23,738 nt of DNA from contig JBFFQB010000047.1 in NCBI GenBank assembly GCA_041573795.1, forward strand, positions 1 through 23,738, read 5' to 3'. This DNA is from E44-bin32 sp041573795 (GTDB lineage Bacteria > Chloroflexota > Anaerolineae > Anaerolineales > E44-bin32). Numbering within the stretch: position 1 is the stretch's first letter; every line of letters begins with the position of its first letter. Under the pieces are notes generated by a model. The model was not told where the DNA came from and did not search any database. It saw only the letters and a program-made list of their open reading frames with translations. A program made the position numbers and the translations under genes. Below are positions 8,217 through 16,137 of the stretch, piece by piece.

Positions 8217-9137
8217 ATGCGCCATTTTCTCTCCTTAGCAGATTACAGCACGGAAGAGCTTAACATGCTCGTTGGTTTGGCCGTGGAACTAAAAAAGGAA
8301 TTCAAGGCAACGGGTAAAAATATCCCTGAACTCTCAGATAAAGTTCTCGCAATGGTCTTTCAGAAGCCCAGTCTGCGCACACGCGTTTCATTTGATATGG
8401 CCATGCGGCACTTAGGGGGGGATGCCCTCTACCTATCACCGAATGAGATCGGTTTGGGCAAACGCGAATCCATCGCAGATGTGAGCCGGGTATTATCCGG
8501 ATATGTGGACGCCATCATGGCACGCGTTTTCGACCATGCCCATATCCTTGCTTTGGCTCAATACGCCAGTGTTCCTGTTATCAATGGCCTCAGTGATTTC
8601 AATCATCCCTGCCAGGCAATGGCGGATGTTCTTACCATTTATGAGCGATATGACACCTTAGAGGGTCTGAAACTGGCTTTCGTAGGCGATGGAAATAATG
8701 TTGCCGTAAGCCTGCTTTTCGCCGCGGTTAAGTTTGGATTCAATATCACCATTGCTACACCGAAGGGCTATGAGCTCCCTGCCAAGGTCATCCAGCAAGC
8801 CCAGCAGCTCAATGCTTCGGGGGTTGAGATAGTACAGACGCATGACCCCCTAGCTGCCGTTCAAGACGCCGAGGTCATTTATACAGATACGTGGGTAAGT
8901 ATGGGCCAGGAAGACGAGCAGAAGAAACGCGAAGCGCTGTTCCCCCCTTTCCAGGTGAACCAGGATTTACTGGATCAGGCCAAGAACGAGGCGATAGTCC
9001 TGCATTGCTTGCCAGCACATCGCGGACAAGAAATTACGGATGAAGTTGCCGATGGACCAAACTCGAGGATCTTTGAACAGGCAGAAAACCGCTTGCACGC
9101 ACAGAAAGCGATCCTGATGCACCTTCTCTCTAGCTAA
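8217..9137 (+). CDS. argF: Ornithine carbamoyltransferase
   Basis: The enzyme joins carbamoyl phosphate to L-ornithine to give citrulline in cytoplasmic arginine synthesis. With the start at 8217 it has 306 residues, the usual family length. Visible motifs are the carbamoyl-phosphate loop SLRTR at 52-56, HPCQ at 130-133, the ornithine-side DTWVSMGQE at 224-232 and HCLPAHRG at 263-270. The SMG loop separates it from aspartate carbamoyltransferase. The frame is open back to an ATG at 8148, but family members begin MRHFLSL or similar, and a GAGGT at 8207-8211 lies 5 bases before the ATG at 8217, so the shorter form is preferred. No other arginine genes are adjacent. A candidate promoter directly upstream suggests it is transcribed separately from the signalling cluster. 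A catabolic role (arginine deiminase pathway) is possible, but no arcA or arcC is present. Confidence 0.95.
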   Translation: MRHFLSLADYSTEELNMLVGLAVELKKEFKATGKNIPELSDKVLAMVFQKPSLRTRVSFDMAMRHLGGDALYLSPNEIGLGKRESIADVSRVLSGYVDAIMARVFDHAHILALAQYASVPVINGLSDFNHPCQAMADVLTIYERYDTLEGLKLAFVGDGNNVAVSLLFAAVKFGFNITIATPKGYELPAKVIQQAQQLNASGVEIVQTHDPLAAVQDAEVIYTDTWVSMGQEDEQKKREALFPPFQVNQDLLDQAKNEAIVLHCLPAHRGQEITDEVADGPNSRIFEQAENRLHAQKAILMHLLSS

Positions 9138-9187
9138 TGAGTAAATCCCACTATCCACTATTCCGGTAGAACTCAGGAGTTGCAAGT

Positions 9188-10285
9188 ATGCATATCGGTA
9201 TCCCCAAAGAACACCGCCCCTTTGAGTATCGTGTAGGCTTGCCACCTGCAGGCGTACACCTCTTCACAAAGCATGGGCACACTGTATATGTCGAATCAGG
9301 TGCTGGAGGTGGCGCAGGTTTCTCGGATGATGACTATGCGCAAGTGGGTGCCCACATCGTTTACAGCCAGGAAGAGGCCTTCGGCAGAGCAGATTTTATC
9401 TGTAAATTCACCCGTCCGCTCCATAATGAGCTCGAGCTCATGCAGGAGGGCCGCGTCCTAGCAGGATTCCTCCATCTAGCAGCCGCGCGGCAAGATAAGA
9501 TCGATCTCCTGCTCAAGAAGAAGATCACCGCACTCGCCTATGAACAAGTTGAAGATGAAGAAAAACACCGCTCTATCCTGACACCGCTCAGCCAGATCGG
9601 AGGACGCCTCGTCGCCCAGGTCGCAGCGCGATTAATGCAAAATGACCATGGTGGGCGCGGGATCCTCCTAGGAGGTGTTCCTGGTATCCCACCGGCGGAA
9701 GTCGTGATCATCGGTGCAGGTGTTGTTGGTAGCACCGCCACCGATGCATTCACCCGGTTAGGAGCACACGTCACACTGCTGGATATCGACCTTCGTAAAC
9801 TACAGGCGGTGCAGGAGAGATCCCCCCAACCTGCCATCACCCTGCTCTCAACCCCTTATAATGTCGAGCGGTCATGCCAGTATGCCGATGTACTTGTGGG
9901 TGCTGTCCTAGCCCCAGGCCGACGCTCTCCCACCGTCGTCAGCCGTGACATGGTCGCCCAAATGAAACCCAGATCACTGATCATCGATATGAGCATCGAT
10001 CAGGGTGGCTGCATTGAGACTTCCCGTCCTACGAACCACGGTAGCCCAACGTACGAAGAAGAAGGTGTGATCCATTACTGTGTGCCAAATATGTCCGGTG
10101 TACTCGGGAGAACGGCAACCTACGCCCTCTTCCTCGGGGCATACAAATACCTCGAAGCGATTGCGAAAGCTGGGCTCGAAGGTGCGATGCAAGAACTACC
10201 CGGCCTGGAGTGTGGCCTGGCGACATCAAAGGGAAAACCTCAGCATTTAAATCGGCTGGGTGGGATCCCGGAGATTTTAGAATGA
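9188..10285 (+). CDS. ald: Alanine dehydrogenase
   Basis: Alanine dehydrogenase reversibly oxidises L-alanine to pyruvate and ammonium with NAD+. The product is 365 residues, close to the usual 370. It shows the N-terminal substrate motif GIPKEHRPFEYRVGLPP with R15, a lysine in ICKF (K73), the catalytic histidine in FLH (H96), the Rossmann loop GAGVVGS at 176-182, and the highly conserved IDQGGC with D271 followed by ETSRPT. The C-terminal NMSGVLGRTATYAL departs slightly from the common NMPGAVPRTSTYAL. Saccharopine dehydrogenase and transhydrogenase alpha share the fold, but the IDQGGC/ETSRPT block is specific enough for ald. AGGAG at 9175-9179 lies 8 bases before the ATG. The stop overlaps the next start (ATGA at 10282-10285), so it is coupled to the CoA-transferase gene. 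Confidence 0.92.
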   Translation: MHIGIPKEHRPFEYRVGLPPAGVHLFTKHGHTVYVESGAGGGAGFSDDDYAQVGAHIVYSQEEAFGRADFICKFTRPLHNELELMQEGRVLAGFLHLAAARQDKIDLLLKKKITALAYEQVEDEEKHRSILTPLSQIGGRLVAQVAARLMQNDHGGRGILLGGVPGIPPAEVVIIGAGVVGSTATDAFTRLGAHVTLLDIDLRKLQAVQERSPQPAITLLSTPYNVERSCQYADVLVGAVLAPGRRSPTVVSRDMVAQMKPRSLIIDMSIDQGGCIETSRPTNHGSPTYEEEGVIHYCVPNMSGVLGRTATYALFLGAYKYLEAIAKAGLEGAMQELPGLECGLATSKGKPQHLNRLGGIPEILE

Positions 10286-11586
10286 GCTGGTTGCAGCGCT
10301 ACGAATCTCGCTTGACAAGCGCTGAGGAGGCGGTCAAGCCGATCCAATCCGGGCAGCGAGTCTTTCTAACAGGCAACTGCTCTGTCCCTCAGCAGTTGCT
10401 CTCGGCTCTGGTAAAACATGCAAAATCTCTCGAGGATGTGGAGATCGTCCAGGTCTTAACCGTCGGACCAGCTCCCCACGCTGATGCTAGAATGCAAGGA
10501 CATCTCCGGGTGAATACATTGTTTATCAGCGCCAACGTAAGGGAGGCCGTGCATGAGGGACGCGCCGATTTTACCCCGGTGCTTCTCTCAGAAGTCCCGA
10601 CCCTTTTCAGGGAAGGCCATCTCCCACTTGACGCCGTACTGATCCAGGTGAGCCCACCGGACGAACATGGATTCTGTAGTCTGGGGATTGAGGCAGGTTT
10701 GGTTAGAACACCAGCACAAGTAGCAAAAACCGTGATCGCAGAAATTAATGAACAAATGCCACGCACGCTTGGTGATTCATTTATCCACTTCTCGAAAATT
10801 GATTATGCCGTTCCCGTCAATTACCCCCTGGCCGAACTCCCGATGGGGGAAACGAACGACATCAGCATGCAAATCGGTCAGCATATCGCCAAGTTGATCG
10901 AGGATGGATCAACGATGCAGATGGGTATTGGTGGCATCCCGGATGCTGTGCTGCACTACCTCAGCAATAAACGCGATCTAGGAATTCATACGGAGCTCTT
11001 CTCGGATGGGGTGATGAAATTAATCCAGGAGGGCGTCATCAACAATGAAAAAAAGACGCTGCATCCCGGCAAGATCGTTGCTGGATTCATCCTAGGCTCT
11101 CATCAACTTTACGATTTTGTCGATGATAATCCCATCGTTGAGCTGCATCCAACAGAATATGTAAATGATCCGTTTGTAATCGCCCAAAACGAGAAGATGA
11201 TTTCCATTAATTCGGCCATCGAGATCGATCTTACCGGGCAGGTTTGCGCCGATAGTATTGGACCGCGCTTGTACTCTGGAGTCGGTGGACAACTCGATTT
11301 TGTTTATGGCGCCGCCCGTAGTAAGGGTGGTAAACCTATTATCGCCCTTCCTTCTACTGCCTCTCCTGGTGGGGGCGAGCCCGTGAGTCGCATCGTCCCA
11401 ATGCTCAGGCCAGGCGCTGGTGTGGTCACCACGCGCAACCATGTCCACTATGTCGCCACCGAATACGGCATTGCCCATCTCTACGGAAAGACAATAAAGC
11501 AGCGCACACAATCTCTTATTGCGATTGCGCATCCTGATTTTAGGGAATCACTGCACTTGAAAGCAAAGGAATTGAATTACGTATGA
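10282..11586 (+). CDS. Acetyl-CoA hydrolase / 4-hydroxybutyrate-type CoA-transferase
   Basis: This class of CoA-transferase moves CoA between acyl groups (for example acetate with 4-hydroxybutyryl-, succinyl- or propionyl-CoA) through a glutamyl-CoA intermediate. The 434-residue product has the expected catalytic glutamate in HTELFSDG at E238, matching the E238 reported for the Clostridium aminobutyricum 4-hydroxybutyrate enzyme, plus GIGGIPDAV at 215-223 and the C-terminal VTTRNHVHYVATEYGIA. The frame is open from 10210, but the ATG at 10282 gives the family's normal N-terminus, overlaps the ald stop as ATGA and has GGAG 8 bases upstream. Its end overlaps pyk by ATGA. The natural acyl partner is not readable; acetate:succinyl-CoA exchange would fit the kor and SucC-like genes downstream, which is inference. 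Confidence 0.9.
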   Translation: MSWLQRYESRLTSAEEAVKPIQSGQRVFLTGNCSVPQQLLSALVKHAKSLEDVEIVQVLTVGPAPHADARMQGHLRVNTLFISANVREAVHEGRADFTPVLLSEVPTLFREGHLPLDAVLIQVSPPDEHGFCSLGIEAGLVRTPAQVAKTVIAEINEQMPRTLGDSFIHFSKIDYAVPVNYPLAELPMGETNDISMQIGQHIAKLIEDGSTMQMGIGGIPDAVLHYLSNKRDLGIHTELFSDGVMKLIQEGVINNEKKTLHPGKIVAGFILGSHQLYDFVDDNPIVELHPTEYVNDPFVIAQNEKMISINSAIEIDLTGQVCADSIGPRLYSGVGGQLDFVYGAARSKGGKPIIALPSTASPGGGEPVSRIVPMLRPGAGVVTTRNHVHYVATEYGIAHLYGKTIKQRTQSLIAIAHPDFRESLHLKAKELNYV

Positions 11587-13013
11587 CCAGACGATCAAAG
11601 ATCATCGCCACGGTCGGTCCCGCTAGCCAATCTCCTGAAGTGCTCAGGCAGATGATTGAAGCCGGGATGGACGTCACCCGATTGAACTTCTCCCACGGCG
11701 ATCACGCGCAAAAGGAGCAGGTTATCCAATCTGTTCGGTCGCTAGGCGATGAAGTTGGCCAACCTCTGGCATTACTACAGGATTTGCAGGGTCCCAAACT
11801 TCGCACAGGGATCATTCCTGGTGGACAGAAAGTGGCCGTCGAGAAGAAAGATAAGCTCACCTTGACCACGGAAGCCCCCCTGGCGGATGGCTCCGAAATC
11901 CCGGTAACTTACGCACTACTCGCCAAGGAGGTGAAGCCAGGGGATACGATTCTCATCGACGACGGAAGCATTGAGTTGAAGGTAAAAAATAGCGATGGGG
12001 TTCGTATATCAACTGAAGTTATCATCGGCGGTGATATCGGATCACGCAAGGGCATCAATGTGCCTGGCGTAGCCCTTTCAGCCTCCTCCATCACGCCGAA
12101 AGATCGAGAAGATCTTGCTTTTGGCTTATCACAAGATGTAGATGCGATTGCCCTATCCTTCGTACGGCACGGCCAAGATATCGTAGAACTACGCCAAATG
12201 ATTCAGTCAATCAAGCCCGAAGGACGCATCCCCCTATTGATCGCAAAACTTGAAAGACCGGAAGCCATCTCCAATTTAGAATCCATCCTTGATGTCAGCG
12301 ATGGGGTTATGGTGGCGCGCGGGGACCTGGGCGTTGAAGTTTCCCCTGAGAAAGTCCCTTCGCTGCAAAAGCAGATCATTCAAGAGGCAATGGCACGGCA
12401 GCGCTTTGTGATCACCGCCACACAAATGCTTGAATCGATGATCACAAATCCGAAACCTACCAGAGCGGAGGCCTCTGACGTCGCCAATGCCGTATTTGAT
12501 GGAAGTGATGTACTTATGCTCTCTGGTGAGACAGCAATTGGGAGATATCCGCTTGAGGCGTTATCCACGATGCACCGCATTATCGCTGATGCTGAGCTGC
12601 ATGCCGTCAAGTGGGGACAGCAAATCCAAATCGAGAGCCGTACTGATGATGATGCGATTGCAACAACGCAAGCCGCACGCGCGCTTGCGAATGATCGCCA
12701 GGTTGCTGCGCTGGCAGTCTTCACTCGTTCTGGCCGCTCGGCCCGGCTGCTCTCAAGCGTGCGCCCTTCCGTACCGATCTTGGCTTTCACGCCAGAACCG
12801 AAGACCTATCAGCAGCTCTCCCTGGCCTGGGGTGTCATCCCCCATTTGATCGAGATGGCGCACTCCGTCGAAGAAATGATCTATCATGTACGCCAGGCCT
12901 GTCTCGTTTCCGGACTCGTCGCCGTAGGTCAACAGGTAGTGATGGTGGCCAGTTTGCCGATTGGCAAAATGGGGCCTCCAAATTTCACCTTGTTGCTCGA
13001 AGTCCAAGCTTGA
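11583..13013 (+). CDS. pyk: Pyruvate kinase
   Basis: Pyruvate kinase transfers phosphate from phosphoenolpyruvate to ADP, the last step of glycolysis. The 476-residue protein has the typical N-terminus (KIIATVGPAS at 6-15), the phosphate-site NFSHGD at 35-40, the active-site signature LLIAKLERPEAI containing K222 and E224, ARGDLGVE at 245-252 and TATQMLESM at 278-286. The C-terminal domain about 355-476 is complete and without the extra PEP-utiliser domain seen in some bacterial forms. The start ATG overlaps the stop of the CoA-transferase gene (ATGA at 11583-11586), so the two are translationally coupled. It is the last gene of the + strand run and converges with the etf genes. Confidence 0.96.
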   Translation: MTRRSKIIATVGPASQSPEVLRQMIEAGMDVTRLNFSHGDHAQKEQVIQSVRSLGDEVGQPLALLQDLQGPKLRTGIIPGGQKVAVEKKDKLTLTTEAPLADGSEIPVTYALLAKEVKPGDTILIDDGSIELKVKNSDGVRISTEVIIGGDIGSRKGINVPGVALSASSITPKDREDLAFGLSQDVDAIALSFVRHGQDIVELRQMIQSIKPEGRIPLLIAKLERPEAISNLESILDVSDGVMVARGDLGVEVSPEKVPSLQKQIIQEAMARQRFVITATQMLESMITNPKPTRAEASDVANAVFDGSDVLMLSGETAIGRYPLEALSTMHRIIADAELHAVKWGQQIQIESRTDDDAIATTQAARALANDRQVAALAVFTRSGRSARLLSSVRPSVPILAFTPEPKTYQQLSLAWGVIPHLIEMAHSVEEMIYHVRQACLVSGLVAVGQQVVMVASLPIGKMGPPNFTLLLEVQA

Positions 13014-13037
13014 TCCCCAATTGTAGGAATAGAATAG

Positions 13038-13059
13038 AAAATCGATCGCGCAGCGCGAT
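13038..13059 (-). terminator. Candidate terminator after etfB
   Basis: In the 76-base gap between convergent pyk and etfB, ATCGCGC-A-GCGCGAT (13045-13059) is a perfect inverted repeat. Read on the - strand it is followed after 3 bases by TTTT (13041-13038), consistent with a weak intrinsic terminator about 30 bases beyond the etfB stop. The effective loop must open to at least 3 bases. There is no T-run on the + side, so pyk would need another terminator. Confidence 0.38.
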
Positions 13060-13089
13060 GCTCAGTATTGGAAACGCTGGAGTGAACCT

Positions 13090-13893
13090 TTAGGGAGTGC
13101 GTAGATAGGGGTCGAGAATCTCGATCAATTGGTGCACGACATCATCAATCGGGCCTTCTAGGCGCTGTCTTCGCCGCTCACGCACTTCGGCTTCACGCAA
13201 CCCGGTTACCACCGTGGGCGATCCTTTCAAGCCAACTTGATCAGGTTCAGTGTCCAGGTCATCAGGCCCCCACACGATCAGTGGCACCTGCTCGAAGGCC
13301 TCTTCTTTCAGATCGAAATCCATGAAGCGAGGCTGGTTGGCCGCGCTCTTTACGCTCAGAACGGCTGGTAGGGAACTTTTGACCTCCGCACGCCCATGGG
13401 AATCTCTTGTAACGATGATTTGGGTACCCGAGCGATTAAGTTCAGCTTTGATCGCAAGTGAGACCAAGGGCCAACCCAACCATTCAGCTAAGCCTGGCGG
13501 TACCTGACCGGTCGCCCCGTCACTGGATTCTTCACCACAAATTACGACGTCCACATCTCCCAAACGATCAACCGCCTTTGCCAGGACATAGGTTGTGGCC
13601 AGTGTATCTGCCCCAGCGAAAGTACGGTCACTTAGGAGGTAAAGCGCATCAGCGCCCATTGCCAAGCCAACGCGCAAATAGGGTTCAAAAAATGGTGGAC
13701 CCATAGAAATGATCGATAGCCTGGCATCGGATTGATCCTTAAGTTGCAACGCAAGTTCAATCGCATTCATATCTGGCGGATTGATCTCGGATCGAGCCTG
13801 CTCGCGTTGAATCAACATCGTTGCTGGATCTACAAGAATTTCCTCAGGCTTCGGTGTAACCTTCATACATACAACGATGTGCCGCTTAGACAC
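13090..13893 (-). CDS. etfB: Electron transfer flavoprotein beta subunit
   Basis: EtfB pairs with EtfA and binds AMP, or a second FAD in bifurcating forms. The 267-residue product begins SKRHIVVCMKV and has the family INPPDMNAIE (38-47) and a nucleotide loop CGEESSDGATGQV at 119-131. The DGxTxQV pattern is closer to bifurcating ETFs (DGDTAQV) than to the respiratory type (DDDxxQT); this is a family-level reading. The frame is open to an ATG at 13941, but that lies within etfA. The GTG at 13893 has a perfect AAGGAG 7 bases upstream and overlaps the etfA stop by 8 bases (GTGTCTAA), giving a normal N-terminus. It is the last gene of the eight-gene operon, followed by a candidate hairpin terminator. 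Confidence 0.9.
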   Translation of the reverse strand: MSKRHIVVCMKVTPKPEEILVDPATMLIQREQARSEINPPDMNAIELALQLKDQSDARLSIISMGPPFFEPYLRVGLAMGADALYLLSDRTFAGADTLATTYVLAKAVDRLGDVDVVICGEESSDGATGQVPPGLAEWLGWPLVSLAIKAELNRSGTQIIVTRDSHGRAEVKSSLPAVLSVKSAANQPRFMDFDLKEEAFEQVPLIVWGPDDLDTEPDQVGLKGSPTVVTGLREAEVRERRRQRLEGPIDDVVHQLIEILDPYLRTP

Positions 13894-14914
13894 GCGAATG
13901 CTCCTTGCGCTCCAGAAGAGCACGGTTGAGCGCGGGTACAAACTCAGCTACGTCGGCAACGATACCGTAATCTGCATAATCAAAGATGGGCGCTTCCCGA
14001 TCGCTGTTCACAGCTATCACAATATCAGCCTTTTCGATGCCCACGATGAAATGAAAAGCGCCACTGATCCCCAGGCAAATGGCGATCTTGGGCCTGCATA
14101 CGACGCCCGTCTGCCCAACTTGACGTTCACGCGCAATGAAGCCATCGTCGACCGGAGGCCGTGTGGCTCCCACCTCAGCCGATAAATCCTGCGCCAAGGC
14201 GAATAGGGAATCGAAATTACCTTCAACCCCGCGACCTCCGCAGATCAATACGTCTGCCTGCGTTAGATCCACAAGGTCATATTCCTCCTTCTTAAGCACA
14301 GATGTCTGGAAACATGTGTCAGGGAGATCGATCTTCAGTTGGGAGATCTCCCCCTTACGCTTTGGATCGTGTATGGGCAGCGGAAATACACCGGGCCGAA
14401 CCGTTGACATCTGTGGGCGCTGCTTGGGGCATTCGAGCAGGGCTATGATGCCACCACCAAATCCAGTTACCTCACTGACGAGGATGCCTCTATCGGGATC
14501 AAGCGCAAGATCTGTGCAGTCGGCGTTCAAGCCAGTTTGCATCCGTACAGCTAGCCGGCCGGCCAAATCGCGACCATCGTGGGTTGCACCTACAAGGAAA
14601 ATGCTTGGCCTGCCCTCCAGGACAGCTTGTGTGACGACCGCAGTGAATGCCTCAACGTTGAACTGCGTCAAGCGTTGATCTTCAACCAGCAAGACAGCAT
14701 CGGCACCACACGAAATAGCATCCTCTGCTAATTCCAGCAATCCATATCCAACCAATAAGCCTTTAACTTCGTATCCGGCTGTATCAGCTAATAACCGCGC
14801 CTTCCCAAGCAGCTCAAGAGAGACGCTGGACAATGCGTCCTCGCCTGGTTCGAGGTAAACCCAGATCTCCTGTTTTTCTTCCGATGCGCTATAGCCCGCA
14901 GTAGGATTAAGCAT
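13886..14914 (-). CDS. etfA: Electron transfer flavoprotein alpha subunit
   Basis: EtfA carries the FAD that shuttles electrons between dehydrogenases and acceptors. The 342-residue product has the N-terminal ETF domain (about 15-200) and the C-terminal FAD domain (about 215-335) with GATRPPVDDG (R252), QVGQTG at 265-270, GISGAFHF at 282-289 and SDREAPIFDYADYG at 304-317. The block usually reads ISGAIQH; here the final His is Phe289 and the preceding Gln is His288, so the contact to the flavin ring may be altered. The gene begins 4 bases after the HdrCB-like stop. No acyl-CoA dehydrogenase or ETF:quinone oxidoreductase lies in the window, so the adjacent Hdr-like proteins are the best candidate partners. 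The protein is predicted cytoplasmic, with no signal peptide or membrane helix. Confidence 0.93.
   Translation of the reverse strand: MLNPTAGYSASEEKQEIWVYLEPGEDALSSVSLELLGKARLLADTAGYEVKGLLVGYGLLELAEDAISCGADAVLLVEDQRLTQFNVEAFTAVVTQAVLEGRPSIFLVGATHDGRDLAGRLAVRMQTGLNADCTDLALDPDRGILVSEVTGFGGGIIALLECPKQRPQMSTVRPGVFPLPIHDPKRKGEISQLKIDLPDTCFQTSVLKKEEYDLVDLTQADVLICGGRGVEGNFDSLFALAQDLSAEVGATRPPVDDGFIARERQVGQTGVVCRPKIAICLGISGAFHFIVGIEKADIVIAVNSDREAPIFDYADYGIVADVAEFVPALNRALLERKEHSRV
13901..13906 (-). promoter_or_regulatory. Ribosome binding site AAGGAG that sets the etfB GTG start
   Basis: AAGGAG on the - strand, inside the 3' end of etfA, sits exactly 7 bases before the GTG at 13893. This decides for that start over the in-frame ATG at 13941. 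Confidence 0.75.
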
Positions 14915-14918
14915 GGAT

Positions 14919-16088
14919 TCAGACCTGCCCTACATATCGTCCAACAATTTCAACGACATCCATGACGGGCAACCGATCACCCATCACGACTTTCATGCTG
15001 TCTTCCAGGCATGCTATGCAGAGCGGGCAGGCTGTAGCCAGAATCGATGCTCCGCTTTGACGTGCTTGTTGGACTCGCAGGTCACCAAATCTTTCACCGG
15101 GTGGGGTTTCGAGGAACATGCGTCCCCCGCCTCCGCCACAACATAAACTATCCTCTCTTTCCAGGTCCATCGGGCAAAGCTCAACCCCAGGTATTGCCTG
15201 CAGAATATTCCTGGGGGCATCATATGCGCCATGCCCTCTGCCCAATATGCATGGGTCATGATAGGTGATCTTGAGTCGCTCGCCGTTCACAAACTGAATA
15301 CGGCCAGCTGTAATCAGCCTGTCGAGAAATTGCGTGATGTGGGTACTCTCGAACTCCGCCCCCAGCTGGGGGTAATGCTGCTTGAAAACATCAAAGCAAT
15401 GCGGGGAGAGGACGACCATTCGTTCTACCTCAAAGGCATCAAATGTGTTAATTGCCTTCCGAGCCAGTTCTTCAAAGAACGGGCCGTGGCCTAGCCGAAG
15501 AATGGTCTCGCCACAGCATGGTTCTTCGACCCCTAGTACGCCGAATTGAAGTCCTACTGCCCTTAGGACTTTAACCGCAGCTCGAGCGATGTCCTGCGCT
15601 CTGCGGTCATACGAGGCGGTACAGCCAATGTAGAGCAGCCAATCATGCTGGGTCGGATCGAATATCGGGAGATCCAAGCCAGCTGCCCAATCCAAGCGGG
15701 CGGAGGGAGGCTGGCTAAGCGGATTATTGTTCCAATAAGATGACCACAGAACGGAAGGCAAGGCGTGCAGGTTTACCCGCCGGCGCCATAACAAATACCG
15801 CAGGCTCCCAAGGACCTCGCTTACCGGCACGCCGCGCGGGCATGAAGCTTCACACTGCAAGCAGGAGCTACAAAGCCACAAGGTTTCCAGTTCATCCAGA
15901 TTCCCAATTTGCGCGTCTCTGAGGATGGTGCGCACACTGAAACCCCCTTCCCTTGCCTCGCCCCAGGGGCAGATTGCGGTGCACACACCGCACTGAAAAC
16001 AGGGAGTAGCTGCTCCATGGGTCAGCTCGAGTATCTCGAGCCACAACCCTTCGTCCAGTGTAATTGCGTTAGATTCCTCAGCCATCAT
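14919..16088 (-). CDS. HdrC-HdrB fused (HdrD-like) iron-sulfur CCG protein
   Basis: This 389-residue soluble protein joins an HdrC-like ferredoxin part to an HdrB-like part. Two [4Fe-4S] motifs are C30/C33/C36/C40 and C73/C76/C79/C83. Two CCG domains follow: C156 with C191-C192, and C280 with C316-C317 and CPLC at 354-357. CCG domains bind unusual clusters where heterodisulfide reductase acts. In the first CCG the usual CPHC is SPHC (S228, C231), so one ligand is missing and this site may carry no full cluster. Sequence style (YDAPRNIL, CCGGGGGRM) resembles iron-sulfur oxidoreductases encoded beside ETF genes. No membrane helix is visible, unlike many of those. Two adjacent ATGs (16088, 16085) are possible starts. 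It lies 49 bases after hdrA and 4 bases before etfA and likely bridges the two. Its true electron acceptor is unknown. Confidence 0.88.
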   Translation of the reverse strand: MMAEESNAITLDEGLWLEILELTHGAATPCFQCGVCTAICPWGEAREGGFSVRTILRDAQIGNLDELETLWLCSSCLQCEASCPRGVPVSEVLGSLRYLLWRRRVNLHALPSVLWSSYWNNNPLSQPPSARLDWAAGLDLPIFDPTQHDWLLYIGCTASYDRRAQDIARAAVKVLRAVGLQFGVLGVEEPCCGETILRLGHGPFFEELARKAINTFDAFEVERMVVLSPHCFDVFKQHYPQLGAEFESTHITQFLDRLITAGRIQFVNGERLKITYHDPCILGRGHGAYDAPRNILQAIPGVELCPMDLEREDSLCCGGGGGRMFLETPPGERFGDLRVQQARQSGASILATACPLCIACLEDSMKVVMGDRLPVMDVVEIVGRYVGQV

Positions 16089-16137
16089 CTGGCACCTAAG
16101 TTACGCTCTCGCCACCTGGAGATCAATCCGGGCAGCA

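Noticed and set aside
10210..10281. Longer start for the CoA-transferase inside ald
   Set aside because: The extra 24 residues are read from ald coding sequence in another frame; the ATGA overlap at 10282 with GGAG upstream gives the normal family N-terminus.
13894..13941. Longer etfB start at the ATG at 13941
   Set aside because: It lies within etfA and lacks family likeness; GTG 13893 has a perfect ribosome site.
14136..14678. 180-residue + strand frame opposite etfA
   Set aside because: Composition typical of an antisense shadow; etfA is strongly supported by motifs.
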